Source: Bacteroidales bacterium UBA4070 (GTDB lineage: Bacteria; Bacteroidota; Bacteroidia; Bacteroidales; VadinHA17). From it: a stretch of DNA of 64,000 bases. The translations under genes were made by a program, and so were the position numbers. Below, piece by piece: positions 43,626-52,969 of this stretch. Below the pieces are notes generated by a model. It had not been told where the DNA came from. It saw nothing but the letters and a program-made list of their open reading frames with translations, and did not search any database. The DNA is taken from NCBI GenBank assembly GCA_002383485.1, contig DFYY01000013.1, positions 1-64,000 of the forward strand, in the 5' to 3' direction. Position 1 is the stretch's first letter. Each line of letters opens with the position of its first letter.

Positions 43626-45113
43626 ATGAAAAAGGAAAGTATTGAACTTTGGTTCATCACGGGAAGTCAGCATCTTTACGGAGAGGAAACACTGAAGCAG
43701 GTTGCTGCCGATTCAAAGGCTATTGCAGCGGCTCTTGACAAATCGGAGCTTATTCCGGTCAAGGTAGTGTTCAAGCCGGTATTGACAACTGCCGATGCAA
43801 TTACAGCAATCTGCAGGGAAGCAAACAATACTCCGGCATGTGCCGGAATGATAGCCTGGATGCACACCTTCTCGCCTGCAAAAATGTGGATATCGGGTCT
43901 TAAGAGGCTTACCAAACCACTGTTGCATTTCCATACTCAGTTTAACCGTGATATCCCATGGAATGAGATTGATATGGATTTCATGAATCTGAACCAGTCG
44001 GCCCACGGGGACCGTGAGTTCGGATACATTTGTTCGCGTCTCAGGATGGAGCGCAAGGTGGTTGTCGGCCATTGGCAGGACAAAGAGGTACTCCGTTCAA
44101 TAGGAGTATGGTCACGCGCTGCCATGGGGGTACAGGAAGGGCTTAACCTCAGGGTTGCACGTTTCGGTGACAACATGAGGGATGTTGCAGTGACGGAAGG
44201 CAACAAGGTCTCGGCACAGATCAGTCTTGATTATGAGGTTCAGGGTTATGGCATCGGAGACCTGGTTGATGCAATCAATAAGGTAACAGACAAGCAGATA
44301 TCAACGCTCATCAAGGAGTACGGCGATGACTATAAGGCTCCGGCAAAAGTCCTGGCATCTCCCGCGGTAAAGGAAGCGGCACGTATTGAAATTGGTATGA
44401 GGGCATTTCTTGAAGATGGCGGATTCAAGGCATTTACCACCAATTTTCAGGATCTTCACGGGCTGGTTCAGCTTCCCGGGCTGGCAGTGCAGAGGCTCAT
44501 GGCTGACGGTTACGGTTTCGGAGCTGAAGGCGACTGGAAGACTGCTGCGCTGGTACGCATCATGAAAGTGATGGCTGAAGGGCTGAAGGGTGGCACCTCG
44601 TTCATGGAAGATTACACATATCATCTTGATCCTAAGAATATGGCCATCCTCGGGGCCCACATGCTTGAAGTTTGTCCCTCAATTGCTTCGGGCAGGCCTG
44701 CACTGGAGGTGCATCCGCTGGGTATTGGTGGCAAGGATGACCCGGCCAGGCTGGTCTTCAGGACAGGACTGGGTGAGGCTCTCGCTGCTTCCATGGTTGA
44801 GATGGGAGACCGCTTCAGGCTTATCGTAAGTACGATGAAAGTGGTTGAGTGTCCGGCAATGCCGAAGCTTCCCGTGGCAAGCGTTCTATGGAAGCCTTAC
44901 CCGGATCTCAAGACCGCAGCAACTGCATGGATATATGCGGGCGGAGCACACCATACAAGTTTCAGCCAGGCCCTCACGGCCGAACATATGGCTGATTTCG
45001 CTGAGATGACGGGGACGGAGTACGTGTTGATTGATGGAAACTGTGAAATCGGACAATTCAGGAAGGAACTGAGGTGGAATGACCTGTACTACACACTGAA
45101 CAAGGGCCTATGA
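43626..45113 (+). CDS. araA: L-arabinose isomerase
   Basis: AraA converts L-arabinose to L-ribulose using Mn2+. The 495 residues match the family length of about 500. Recognisable blocks are WFITGSQHLYGEETLKQV at the N-terminus, MHTFSPAKMWI, LHTQFNRDIPWNEIDMDFMN in relatives' register, and TTNFQDLHGLVQLPGLAVQR, EGDWKTAALVRIMK, SFMEDYTYHL and AHMLEVCPSI, which carry the metal-binding Glu and His. Its last codons overlap the AraR start by ATGA, so translation is coupled. Confidence 0.96.
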   Translation: MKKESIELWFITGSQHLYGEETLKQVAADSKAIAAALDKSELIPVKVVFKPVLTTADAITAICREANNTPACAGMIAWMHTFSPAKMWISGLKRLTKPLLHFHTQFNRDIPWNEIDMDFMNLNQSAHGDREFGYICSRLRMERKVVVGHWQDKEVLRSIGVWSRAAMGVQEGLNLRVARFGDNMRDVAVTEGNKVSAQISLDYEVQGYGIGDLVDAINKVTDKQISTLIKEYGDDYKAPAKVLASPAVKEAARIEIGMRAFLEDGGFKAFTTNFQDLHGLVQLPGLAVQRLMADGYGFGAEGDWKTAALVRIMKVMAEGLKGGTSFMEDYTYHLDPKNMAILGAHMLEVCPSIASGRPALEVHPLGIGGKDDPARLVFRTGLGEALAASMVEMGDRFRLIVSTMKVVECPAMPKLPVASVLWKPYPDLKTAATAWIYAGGAHHTSFSQALTAEHMADFAEMTGTEYVLIDGNCEIGQFRKELRWNDLYYTLNKGL

Positions 45114-45814
45114 CACACATTTATTCAAAGTACCCGAAGCATTATCTTGCAGTTGACTGCATCATCTTCGGTTATGACATTGCCGAGAAGGAACTCAAGC
45201 TTCTCCTTATCAAGAGAAGCTTTGAGCCTGCTCTCGGTCAGTGGTCGCTTGCAGGTGGATTTGTCCAGGAGAACGAAAGCCTTGACGATGCTGCCTGCCG
45301 GGTACTCTGCACGCTGACAGGTCTCTCGGACCTTTATATGGAACAGCTCTATACCTACGGTGAAGTAAACCGTGATCCTGGTGCAAGGGTTATCTCCACA
45401 GCCTATTTCGCCCTCATCGGGATTCATGAACTCGATCCTGAGATCCGCAGGAAGAACGGCGCCCACTGGCGCTCCATATCAAACCTCCCTGACCTGATCT
45501 TTGACCACAGGGTTATGGTTGACAGGGCACTGAAGGAGCTGGTGGAGAAGGTGAAGGTTTACCCGGTGGGTTTTGAACTCCTTCCCGAGAAGTTCACCCT
45601 GGTCCAACTGCAGAATCTGTATGAGGCTATTTACCTCAGGCAGGTTGATAAGCGAAACTTCAGGAAGAAGATCCTTTCTATGGAGCTTCTTGACAAGCAG
45701 GATGAAAAAGAGAGGGAGACCTCAAAGAAGGGGGCCTGGTACTACAGGTTCAACCTTGAGAAATACAAGGAGCTTGCCAGGAACGGGTTCTTCTTTAACC
45801 TGACTGTCAGTTGA
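45110..45814 (+). CDS. araR: NUDIX-type transcriptional regulator AraR
   Basis: A 234-residue protein made of an N-terminal NUDIX-fold sensor (residues about 8-140; LAVDCIIFGYDIAEKELKLL and ALGQWSLAGGFVQENESLDD) and a C-terminal winged helix (FELLPEKFTLVQLQNLYEAI, DKRNFRKKIL). In Bacteroidetes proteins of this type repress the L-arabinose genes and respond to arabinose. The NUDIX box lacks the full catalytic GX5EX7REUXEEXGU pattern, so it binds rather than hydrolyses. It is encoded inside the operon it probably controls, overlapping araA by 4 bases. It is the only regulator in the arabinan locus. Confidence 0.88.
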   Translation: MTHIYSKYPKHYLAVDCIIFGYDIAEKELKLLLIKRSFEPALGQWSLAGGFVQENESLDDAACRVLCTLTGLSDLYMEQLYTYGEVNRDPGARVISTAYFALIGIHELDPEIRRKNGAHWRSISNLPDLIFDHRVMVDRALKELVEKVKVYPVGFELLPEKFTLVQLQNLYEAIYLRQVDKRNFRKKILSMELLDKQDEKERETSKKGAWYYRFNLEKYKELARNGFFFNLTVS

Positions 45815-45856
45815 GGTAGCAATCGGCCCGGCAAACAGAATCAAACAATAACTATC

Positions 45857-46549
45857 ATGCTTGAACAGCTAAAGGAAGACGTTTTCAGAGCCAATCTCGA
45901 TCTTGTCAGGCATGGCCTGATTATTATGACCTGGGGCAATGTAAGCGGTATAGACCGTGCATCAGGACTAATGGTCATCAAGCCTTCGGGTGTGGCTTAT
46001 GATGAGATGACAGCCTCTGATATGGTTGTGACAGACCTTGATGGCCATGTGGTTGAAGGGGCGCTCAATCCCTCCACCGATGCTCCCACACACCTGGCTC
46101 TGTATAAGGCATTCCCGATGATAGGAGGGGTGGTGCACACCCACTCCACCCATGCCACGGCATGGGCACAGGCGTGCAGGGATATCCCCTGCCTGGGTAC
46201 AACGCATGCGGATTACTTCTATGGACCTGTACCTGTTACCAGGAAGTTGACGAAGGAGGAGACTGAGAATGATTATGAGTATAACACGGGTCTTGTCATT
46301 GCCGGGGCACTTGAGGGGAGAGATCCCATGACCATGCCGGCAGTTCTGGTGGCCTCGCACGGCCCGTTTGCATGGGGATACACACCTGCCGGGGCCGTTC
46401 ACAACGCAGTTATACTGGAAGAGGTGGCAAGGATGGCATTGCTCTCAGCAAGCCTGGCTGAGACGAGGGAGATAGAGAGGCATCTGCTTGACAGGCATTA
46501 CCTGCGCAAGCATGGCAGCAATGCCTATTACGGTCAGAAAAAGAAATAA
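45857..46549 (+). CDS. araD: L-ribulose-5-phosphate 4-epimerase
   Basis: AraD converts L-ribulose 5-phosphate into D-xylulose 5-phosphate, linking to the pentose phosphate pathway. The 230 residues match the class II aldolase-like epimerases. The zinc ligands lie in VVHTHSTHATAWAQ and in VASHGPFAWG. SGVAYDEMTASDMVV and SLAETREIERHLLDRHYLRKHG near the C-terminus are also family features. It lies 42 bases after araR and 13 before araB. Confidence 0.96.
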   Translation: MLEQLKEDVFRANLDLVRHGLIIMTWGNVSGIDRASGLMVIKPSGVAYDEMTASDMVVTDLDGHVVEGALNPSTDAPTHLALYKAFPMIGGVVHTHSTHATAWAQACRDIPCLGTTHADYFYGPVPVTRKLTKEETENDYEYNTGLVIAGALEGRDPMTMPAVLVASHGPFAWGYTPAGAVHNAVILEEVARMALLSASLAETREIERHLLDRHYLRKHGSNAYYGQKKK

Positions 46550-46562
46550 TCAAAAGAGAAAC

Positions 46563-48230
46563 ATGCATAAGTATACTATTGGAGTTGATTTTGGAACCCT
46601 GTCGGGAAGAGCGGTAATTGTTGACACAACTACCGGTGAAGAGGTGGCAGTAGCCGTCCATGAGTACAGGCACGGGGTGATGGATGAGAAGCTTCCGGAC
46701 GGGACTCCGCTCGGAGTTGACTGGGCGCTGCAGCATCCTCAGGATTACCTGGATGTGTTCAGAGTGACAATACCTCAGGTCATGAAGATGGCGATGGTGA
46801 CACCTGAACAGGTGGCGGGTGTCGGGATTGACTTTACTGCCTGCACGGTGTTGCCTGTAAGGACTGACGGCACACCGCTCTGTTTCCTGGATGAATTTAA
46901 GAACAGGCCCAACGCATGGATAAAGCTTTGGAAGCACCATGCGGCACAGGATGAGGCTAACAGGCTCAATTCAATCGCTGAGGAGCGGGGCGAGAAGTTC
47001 CTCAAGCGCTACGGAGGCAAGATCTCTTCCGAGTGGATGATACCCAAGATATGGCAGACGGTCAATGAAGACCCGGAGGTCTACGATGCCGCTGACCGTT
47101 TCATCGAGGCAGCCGACTGGGTGGTCTGGCAACTGACCGGCATTGAGACCCGCAATACATGCACGGCAGGATACAAGGCCATCTGGCACAAGCATGAAGG
47201 CTATCCTTCGAACGAATTCTTCAGGGCACTCCATCCCAAAATGGAAAAGCTTGTCGACGAAAAGTTATCGCGTACCCTTCTGCCCGTTGGCACCAGGGCG
47301 GGAGCCGTTACTGCGGCAGCGGCAAGGCTGACCGGATTGAAGGAAGGAACAGCCGTCGCCGTGGCAAATGTTGACGCGCATGTCTCAATTCCTGCTGTGG
47401 GAATAACCACTCCCGGCAAGATGCTGGCAATCATTGGTACCTCCACCTGCCATATGCTGCTTGGTGATATTGAAAAAGAAGTGCCGGGAATGTGCGGTGT
47501 CGTGGAGGATGGAATCATTGAAGGATTTTTCGGATATGAAGCCGGACAGAGCTGCGTGGGTGACCATTTTCAGTGGTTTGTTGAGAACTGCACTCCGGCG
47601 GAGTACAGGGCTGAGGCAGACGCAAGGGGCGTTGATCTTCACGCCCTGCTTACGGAAAAGGCTGCTTTGCTGAAGCCGGGAGAGAGCGGGCTTATGGCCC
47701 TCGACTGGTGGAACGGCAACAGGTCGGTACTTGTTGATGTAGACCTGACAGGAATGATTGCAGGGATGACCCTCGTTACAAAACCTGAGGAAATATACCG
47801 TGCACTGATTGAGGCTACAGCCTTCGGCACGAGGATGATCATCGAAACTTTCGAGGAAAACGGCGTTCCCGTCAGGGAGTTCTATGCTGCCGGCGGTATC
47901 GCCGAGAAGAATCCCTTCGTGATGCAGATCTACGCTGATGTCATAAACAGGGAGGTAAAGATTTCCGGTTCACCCCAGGCTCCGGCGCTGGGCTCGGCAA
48001 TGTTCGGTGCCCTGGCAGCAGGAAAGGCGAACGGCGGCTTTGACTCCATAAAGGAGGCAGCAGCAGTGATGGCCAAGGTTAAGGACCAGACCTACAGGCC
48101 GGTGGCAGAGAATGCGGCTGTATATGACAGGCTGTTCGCTGAGTACCGGTTACTGCACGACTACTTTGGCCGCGGTGCCAATGACGTCATGAAGAGGCTC
48201 AAGACAATCAGGAAAGAGGTAAAAGGCTGA
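46563..48230 (+). CDS. araB: L-ribulokinase
   Basis: AraB phosphorylates L-ribulose at position 5 with ATP. The start at MHKYTIGVDFGTLSGRAVIV gives 555 residues, the usual length; an upstream in-frame ATG inside araD would add 25 residues without homology. FGGY-kinase features: the first phosphate loop DFGTLSGRAV, VGIDFTACTVLPV, SSEWMIPKIWQT, second phosphate loop IIGTSTCHMLL and AAGGIAEKNPFVMQIYADV. Its TGA shares one base with the ATG of the first GH127 gene, so enzymes for sugar use and polymer breakdown are made from one transcript. Confidence 0.95.
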   Translation: MHKYTIGVDFGTLSGRAVIVDTTTGEEVAVAVHEYRHGVMDEKLPDGTPLGVDWALQHPQDYLDVFRVTIPQVMKMAMVTPEQVAGVGIDFTACTVLPVRTDGTPLCFLDEFKNRPNAWIKLWKHHAAQDEANRLNSIAEERGEKFLKRYGGKISSEWMIPKIWQTVNEDPEVYDAADRFIEAADWVVWQLTGIETRNTCTAGYKAIWHKHEGYPSNEFFRALHPKMEKLVDEKLSRTLLPVGTRAGAVTAAAARLTGLKEGTAVAVANVDAHVSIPAVGITTPGKMLAIIGTSTCHMLLGDIEKEVPGMCGVVEDGIIEGFFGYEAGQSCVGDHFQWFVENCTPAEYRAEADARGVDLHALLTEKAALLKPGESGLMALDWWNGNRSVLVDVDLTGMIAGMTLVTKPEEIYRALIEATAFGTRMIIETFEENGVPVREFYAAGGIAEKNPFVMQIYADVINREVKISGSPQAPALGSAMFGALAAGKANGGFDSIKEAAAVMAKVKDQTYRPVAENAAVYDRLFAEYRLLHDYFGRGANDVMKRLKTIRKEVKG

Positions 48231-50230
48231 TGAAGTCCAACAACAGGATAACCCCGGCATCGATGCTGCCGGCACTGCTTGTCTGCGCCCTGGCATTCAT
48301 TATATCATCATGCGGCAACGGCACCACCGGACCGGTGAAGGAGCAGACAGGCTGGCTGGAGTCACCCGCATTGCAGGCAGTCACAGTGAATGACAGCTTC
48401 TGGAAGCCGCTCATTGAAAGGAACAGGACAGTAACTATCCCCTATGTCTTCGGCAAATGTGAGGAGACAGGACGTATTGATAACTTCGCCGTCGCAGGCG
48501 GGTTGAAAAAGGGAAAGCACACCGGTGAGCGGTATAATGACTCTGATGTGTTCAAGATCATCGAAGGGGCGTGCTGGTCGCTCCTTGAGACGCCGGACCC
48601 TGAGCTCCGCCATTACGTTGACAGCCTGGTGATGCTGATAGCCGCAGCCCAGGAGGATGATGGTTACCTGTATACCACCCGTACAATTGACCCGGTGAAC
48701 TTGGCGCCGGGGGCAGGAAGGGAACGGTGGATTGATGAGCGCGTCAGCCATGAGCTCTACAATGTTGGGCATATGTATGAAGCTGCCGTTGCGCACTATC
48801 TGGCCACGGGATCAAATATATTCCTGAACGTAGCACTGAAAAACGCGGAGCTTATAGGCTCAGAGTTTGGATGGGGTCTCCGGGAGATTGCCCCGGGCCA
48901 TCAGGAGATAGAGATAGGCCTGATAAAGCTCTATGAACTGACAGGCAACAGCCAGTGGATGGAACTGGCACGTTTCTTTATCGATGTAAGGGGAAAGCAG
49001 GAGGAGTATCTGAGGCACCCTGCCGGTTCCCGCTTTGAGGTTTACAATGATTCTCTCTACCTTCAGATGCACCTCCCGGTGCTTGAACAGAAGGAAGCGG
49101 TGGGGCATGCCGTCAGAGGGGCATACTTGTATACCGCAATGGCCGATCTCTCAAGAGTTACCGGAGACAACAGCTATCTTGAGGCTTCAATGACAATCTG
49201 GAATGATGTTGCAGGCAGGAAGATCTATATCACAGGAGGCATCGGCTCGAAAGAGCACGGCGAAGCCTTTGGGGAACCTTACGAGCTGCCCAATATGACC
49301 GCCTATACAGAAACCTGCGCCTCTGTAGCCAATGTTTTCTGGAATCACCGGCTCTACCTCGCCACAGGCGAAGCAAAGTATCTCGACGTGCTCGAACGAA
49401 CCCTCTACAACGGGCTGATATCTGGCATAGGGCACGACGGCTGCAGTTTCTATTATACCAACCCTCTTGAGTCCGACGGGCACTACGAGCGCGCAGGATG
49501 GTTCGACTGCTCATGCTGCCCCGGAAACGTGGCGCGATTCATGCCGGCATTGAAACAGTATATCTGGTCAGAGACGGCCGCGGGGATAAACCTGAACCTG
49601 TTCATCGGCTCAACGGCAAAGCTAAGGACACCTGCCGGTGAGGCTGACTTCAGCCTTGAGACTGATTACCCATGGGATGGCAATGTAAGGGTTACGGTCA
49701 ACCCTGCCACAGAAGGCAGCAGCTTCGTCTTCGGAATCAGGATCCCGGCATGGACCGGCAGCGCTCCTTTTGCCGGAAACCTTTACAGGTATGTCACTCC
49801 GGCATCCGGCAAGGTTGCAATACGGGTCAATGGCAGGAAGGTTAAGGCTCAGATTGTAAACGGATTGGCACTGCTTGACCGGGATTGGAAGAGGGGTGAT
49901 GTAGTTGATATATCACTGCCGATGGAACCACGGTTCATCAGGGCCCGCGATGAGGTGACGGCTGACAGCGGAAGGGTGGCGCTCGGTGTGGGACCAGTTG
50001 TATATTGCCTGGAGGAGGTTGATAACGGCCCGGTGCGAGAGGTTACAGTGGACCCTTCAGTCAGGCCGCAGTTCACATTTGAAAAAGGATTGCTTGAAAA
50101 TGTCGGTACCCTGAAATTCGCAGTTACCGATCCGTCGGGAGTCCTGAAGGATGCAAAGGCAGTCCCTTATTACTCCTGGGCCAACAGGGGCAGGGGTGAA
50201 ATGACAGTCTGGATTAAATCAAAACAATAA
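48230..50230 (+). CDS. GH127 beta-L-arabinofuranosidase, lipoprotein
   Basis: GH127 enzymes release beta-L-arabinofuranose, typically from plant hydroxyproline-linked or arabinogalactan side chains. The 666-residue protein has a lipoprotein signal peptide ending in FIISSC. The zinc/cysteine active site is intact: E361 and C363 in YTETCASVANVF, and C429, C430 in FDCSCCPGN, one of which is the nucleophile in characterised members. IEGACWSLLETPDPELRHY and QEDDGYLYTTRTID are typical of the alpha/alpha barrel. It overlaps araB by one base and is 6 bases from the second GH127 gene, from which it differs throughout. Confidence 0.9.
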   Translation: MKSNNRITPASMLPALLVCALAFIISSCGNGTTGPVKEQTGWLESPALQAVTVNDSFWKPLIERNRTVTIPYVFGKCEETGRIDNFAVAGGLKKGKHTGERYNDSDVFKIIEGACWSLLETPDPELRHYVDSLVMLIAAAQEDDGYLYTTRTIDPVNLAPGAGRERWIDERVSHELYNVGHMYEAAVAHYLATGSNIFLNVALKNAELIGSEFGWGLREIAPGHQEIEIGLIKLYELTGNSQWMELARFFIDVRGKQEEYLRHPAGSRFEVYNDSLYLQMHLPVLEQKEAVGHAVRGAYLYTAMADLSRVTGDNSYLEASMTIWNDVAGRKIYITGGIGSKEHGEAFGEPYELPNMTAYTETCASVANVFWNHRLYLATGEAKYLDVLERTLYNGLISGIGHDGCSFYYTNPLESDGHYERAGWFDCSCCPGNVARFMPALKQYIWSETAAGINLNLFIGSTAKLRTPAGEADFSLETDYPWDGNVRVTVNPATEGSSFVFGIRIPAWTGSAPFAGNLYRYVTPASGKVAIRVNGRKVKAQIVNGLALLDRDWKRGDVVDISLPMEPRFIRARDEVTADSGRVALGVGPVVYCLEEVDNGPVREVTVDPSVRPQFTFEKGLLENVGTLKFAVTDPSGVLKDAKAVPYYSWANRGRGEMTVWIKSKQ

Positions 50231-50236
50231 AAGAGC

Positions 50237-52657
50237 ATGAAATTAACGGGAAGAATCACAATTCTGGCGGCTGCGGCAGTGATAGCCATGGCATCATCGT
50301 GCACCGGCAGCAAACAGGACGGCAATTATCCGATCAGGCCGGTGCCCTTTACTTCGGTCAAAATGACCGACAATTTCTGGGCCCCACGCATACTCAAGAA
50401 TCACGAGGTGACAATACCTATCGCCTTCGGATACTGCGAATCCACAGGCCGTATAAAAAACTTCGAGATAGCCGGTGGTCTTGATACCGGGAAGTTTCAG
50501 ACTATTTATCCGTTTGACGACTCAGACGTAACCAAGATCATCGAGGGGGCAAGCTACTCGTTGCAGACATATCCTGATCCTGAGCTGGAGGCTTATCTTG
50601 ATACCTTAATACATAAGATTGGTCTCGCGCAGGAGGATGACGGCTACCTCTATACAAACCGTACAATTGCAGAAATGGGTTATGGGAAGCTGCACGACTG
50701 GGCAGAGGGCAAGAGATGGGAGAAGACTAACATACTCAGCCATGAACTATACAACCTCGGACACATGTACGAAGCTGCCGTTGCACACTACCAGGCGACG
50801 GGAAAGAGGGACCTCCTAGATATAGCCATAAAATCAGCTGACCTTGTTGACAAGGATTTCGGATGGGATGCATTTGTAAGCTATCCCGGGCACCAGGTTA
50901 TAGAGATGGGCCTTGTAAAGCTCTACAGGGTCACCGGAGAAAAGAGATATCTTGACCTGGCTAAGTTCTTCCTCGATGCACGCGGTACCCGTGAAGACGG
51001 AGAGGAGTACTCGCAGAGCCACAAGAAGGTTGTTGATCAGACAGAGGCTGTGGGCCATTCAGTAAGGGCAACCTATATGTATTCAGGCATGGCTGATGTT
51101 GCTGCCATACTTGGTGACGAAGCGTATGTCAATGCAATTACAAAGATATGGGAGGACCTGGTGCACAGGAAGATGTACATCACCGGAGGCATAGGGGCAT
51201 CGGGTGGCAACGAGGGTTTTGCCGAACCCTACAACCTGCCCAACATGTCAGCATACTGCGAGACCTGCGCCTCTATAGGAAATATATTCTTCAACCACAG
51301 ACTCTTCTCAATGCACGGGGAAGGAAAATACTTTGATGTGCTTGAGAAAACACTCTACAACGGTGCATTATCAGGAGTAAATCTGGCCGGAGACAGATTC
51401 TTCTATCCCAACCCGCTGGAGTCGAGTGGTCAGCATGAGCGCTCTGCGTGGTTCGGCTGCGCCTGCTGCCCGTCGAATGTCTGCAGGTTCATTCCTGCTA
51501 TACCGGGATATATATATTCTGTTACCGATAAGGATCTGTATGTCAATTTGTTTGCTTCAAATAATGCTGATATCACTTTCGGAAATCACAGGGTGAAGGT
51601 GACCCAGGAAACAAATTACCCGTGGGAAGGAAAGGTAAATCTGGTCCTGGAACCTGAGAAGGCAGGCAAATTCTCGGTTCGCCTCCGTATCCCGGGCTGG
51701 GCACGCAATGAGGCCATCCCCGGCGGATTATACAATTTTGCAGGAGAATCGGATCAGAAACATTCAATTGCCATTAACGGAGAACCTGTTGAAACTGCGA
51801 TTATTGAGGGTTATGCAGTCATTACCAGAAAATGGCAGGCCGGCGACAGGGTGGAGCTGGATATACCCATGCCTGTCAGGACTGTTGTGGCTGACGAAAG
51901 GGTAAAGGATGATGAAGGCAAGTTTGCCGTTCAGAGAGGGCCGCTTATGTTCTGTGCCGAATGGCCTGACAATTCGGGTGGACATATTCTTGGACTTGTT
52001 ATTGATGAGAATCCGGAGTTCAGCACTGAATACAGGGCTGATATGCTAAACGGAACCCAGGTCATAAGCACCAGGGCCAGGGAGGCTGCAAGGAACCTCG
52101 ACGGATCGATTTCACTCGGTGAATACGGGGAACTGACGTTGATCCCGTACCATTTATGGAACAACCGCGGGGCAGGGGAGATGAAGGTGTGGCTGCCTTT
52201 CAGGGAGACGAGTGCCAGGCCTGCGCCTGCACCGACTGTTGCATTTACGAGCAAGGTGAGTGCCAGTACGCCCAACAGGGCTCTCTCAGCAATCAATGAC
52301 CAGCTGGAACCATCCAATTCAAATGACCATACATGGCCTTACTATCATTGGTGGCCCAAAAACAACGGATGGGAGTGGGTCAGGTTTGATTTTGCCAAAC
52401 CCGAGAGGGTCTCAAGGGTAAAGGTATACTGGTTTGACGACGGTCCGTTTGGCGGTTGCCGGGTACCTGACGAGTGGACGGTTGAATATCTGAGCGGCGG
52501 CAGTTGGAGAAAAGCAAACCCGTCTGCTCCTCTGACAGTAACGAAAGATGCCTGGAATTCTGCCGAGATTGCACCCGTATTGGCTTCAGGGATCAGGATC
52601 AATGTCAGACTCAATAAGGAATTCTCTTCCGGGATACATGAGATAATCATTGGATGA
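50237..52657 (+). CDS. GH127 beta-L-arabinofuranosidase with C-terminal discoidin-like domain
   Basis: The 806-residue protein starts with a lipoprotein signal peptide (IAMASSC). The GH127 catalytic part (residues about 35-650) keeps E342 and C344 (YCETCASIGNIF) and C410, C411 (FGCACCPSN). Unlike its neighbour it carries an extra 140 residues at the C-terminus (ALSAINDQLEPSNSNDHTWP, WVRFDFAKPERVSRVKVYWF, VEYLSGGSWRKANP) that look like an F5/8 type C (CBM32-like) carbohydrate-binding domain. It is the last gene of the araT operon; a 312-base gap with operator-like sites follows. Confidence 0.88.
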   Translation: MKLTGRITILAAAAVIAMASSCTGSKQDGNYPIRPVPFTSVKMTDNFWAPRILKNHEVTIPIAFGYCESTGRIKNFEIAGGLDTGKFQTIYPFDDSDVTKIIEGASYSLQTYPDPELEAYLDTLIHKIGLAQEDDGYLYTNRTIAEMGYGKLHDWAEGKRWEKTNILSHELYNLGHMYEAAVAHYQATGKRDLLDIAIKSADLVDKDFGWDAFVSYPGHQVIEMGLVKLYRVTGEKRYLDLAKFFLDARGTREDGEEYSQSHKKVVDQTEAVGHSVRATYMYSGMADVAAILGDEAYVNAITKIWEDLVHRKMYITGGIGASGGNEGFAEPYNLPNMSAYCETCASIGNIFFNHRLFSMHGEGKYFDVLEKTLYNGALSGVNLAGDRFFYPNPLESSGQHERSAWFGCACCPSNVCRFIPAIPGYIYSVTDKDLYVNLFASNNADITFGNHRVKVTQETNYPWEGKVNLVLEPEKAGKFSVRLRIPGWARNEAIPGGLYNFAGESDQKHSIAINGEPVETAIIEGYAVITRKWQAGDRVELDIPMPVRTVVADERVKDDEGKFAVQRGPLMFCAEWPDNSGGHILGLVIDENPEFSTEYRADMLNGTQVISTRAREAARNLDGSISLGEYGELTLIPYHLWNNRGAGEMKVWLPFRETSARPAPAPTVAFTSKVSASTPNRALSAINDQLEPSNSNDHTWPYYHWWPKNNGWEWVRFDFAKPERVSRVKVYWFDDGPFGGCRVPDEWTVEYLSGGSWRKANPSAPLTVTKDAWNSAEIAPVLASGIRINVRLNKEFSSGIHEIIIG

Positions 52658-52752
52658 CAAGCATTAAGGTCATTATTTAAATCGTTCGCAAAAACATTTG
52701 CAAATTATTATCCATGTAAAAAAAATGTTTTAAATTGCGTAAGGAAGCACAA

Positions 52753-52767
52753 GTGTAATTTTTACAT
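52753..52767. promoter_or_regulatory. candidate AraR operator, distal site before the SusCD operon
   Basis: GTGTA-ATTTT-TACAT repeats the architecture of the site at 41765 with identical arms and a different spacer. It is 80 bases upstream of the -7 box at 52847, in a 312-base A/T-rich intergenic region (52658-52969) with no gene. Confidence 0.5.
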
Positions 52768-52816
52768 TAAATAATTTTAAAAAGTGATTTCAGCACTTGT
52801 TTTTGTGATTTTTGAA

Positions 52817-52831
52817 GTGTAAAATTAACAC
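52817..52831. promoter_or_regulatory. candidate AraR operator, proximal site before the SusCD operon
   Basis: GTGTA-AAATT-AACAC fits the palindrome GTGTA-N5-TACAC with one mismatch. It ends 15 bases before the -7 box, covering the region of the -33 element, where a bound repressor would block polymerase. Confidence 0.45.
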
Positions 52832-52846
52832 GTAATAACAATAATT

Positions 52847-52854
52847 TAAATTTG
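52847..52854 (+). promoter_or_regulatory. -7 promoter box of the SusCD operon
   Basis: TAAATTTG fits TAnnTTTG. A start near 52861 would give a leader of about 108 bases before the surface lipoprotein gene. Confidence 0.55.
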
Positions 52855-52969
52855 GGCTATTGAATTACCCTTGTTGACAGATATCAAAAGTCATTTCCAG
52901 TGCTTGAGTTTCCCAAGCCGACCAGGGTACAAGAGTAATATTATGCAAATGAACTAAACCTTATGATCT

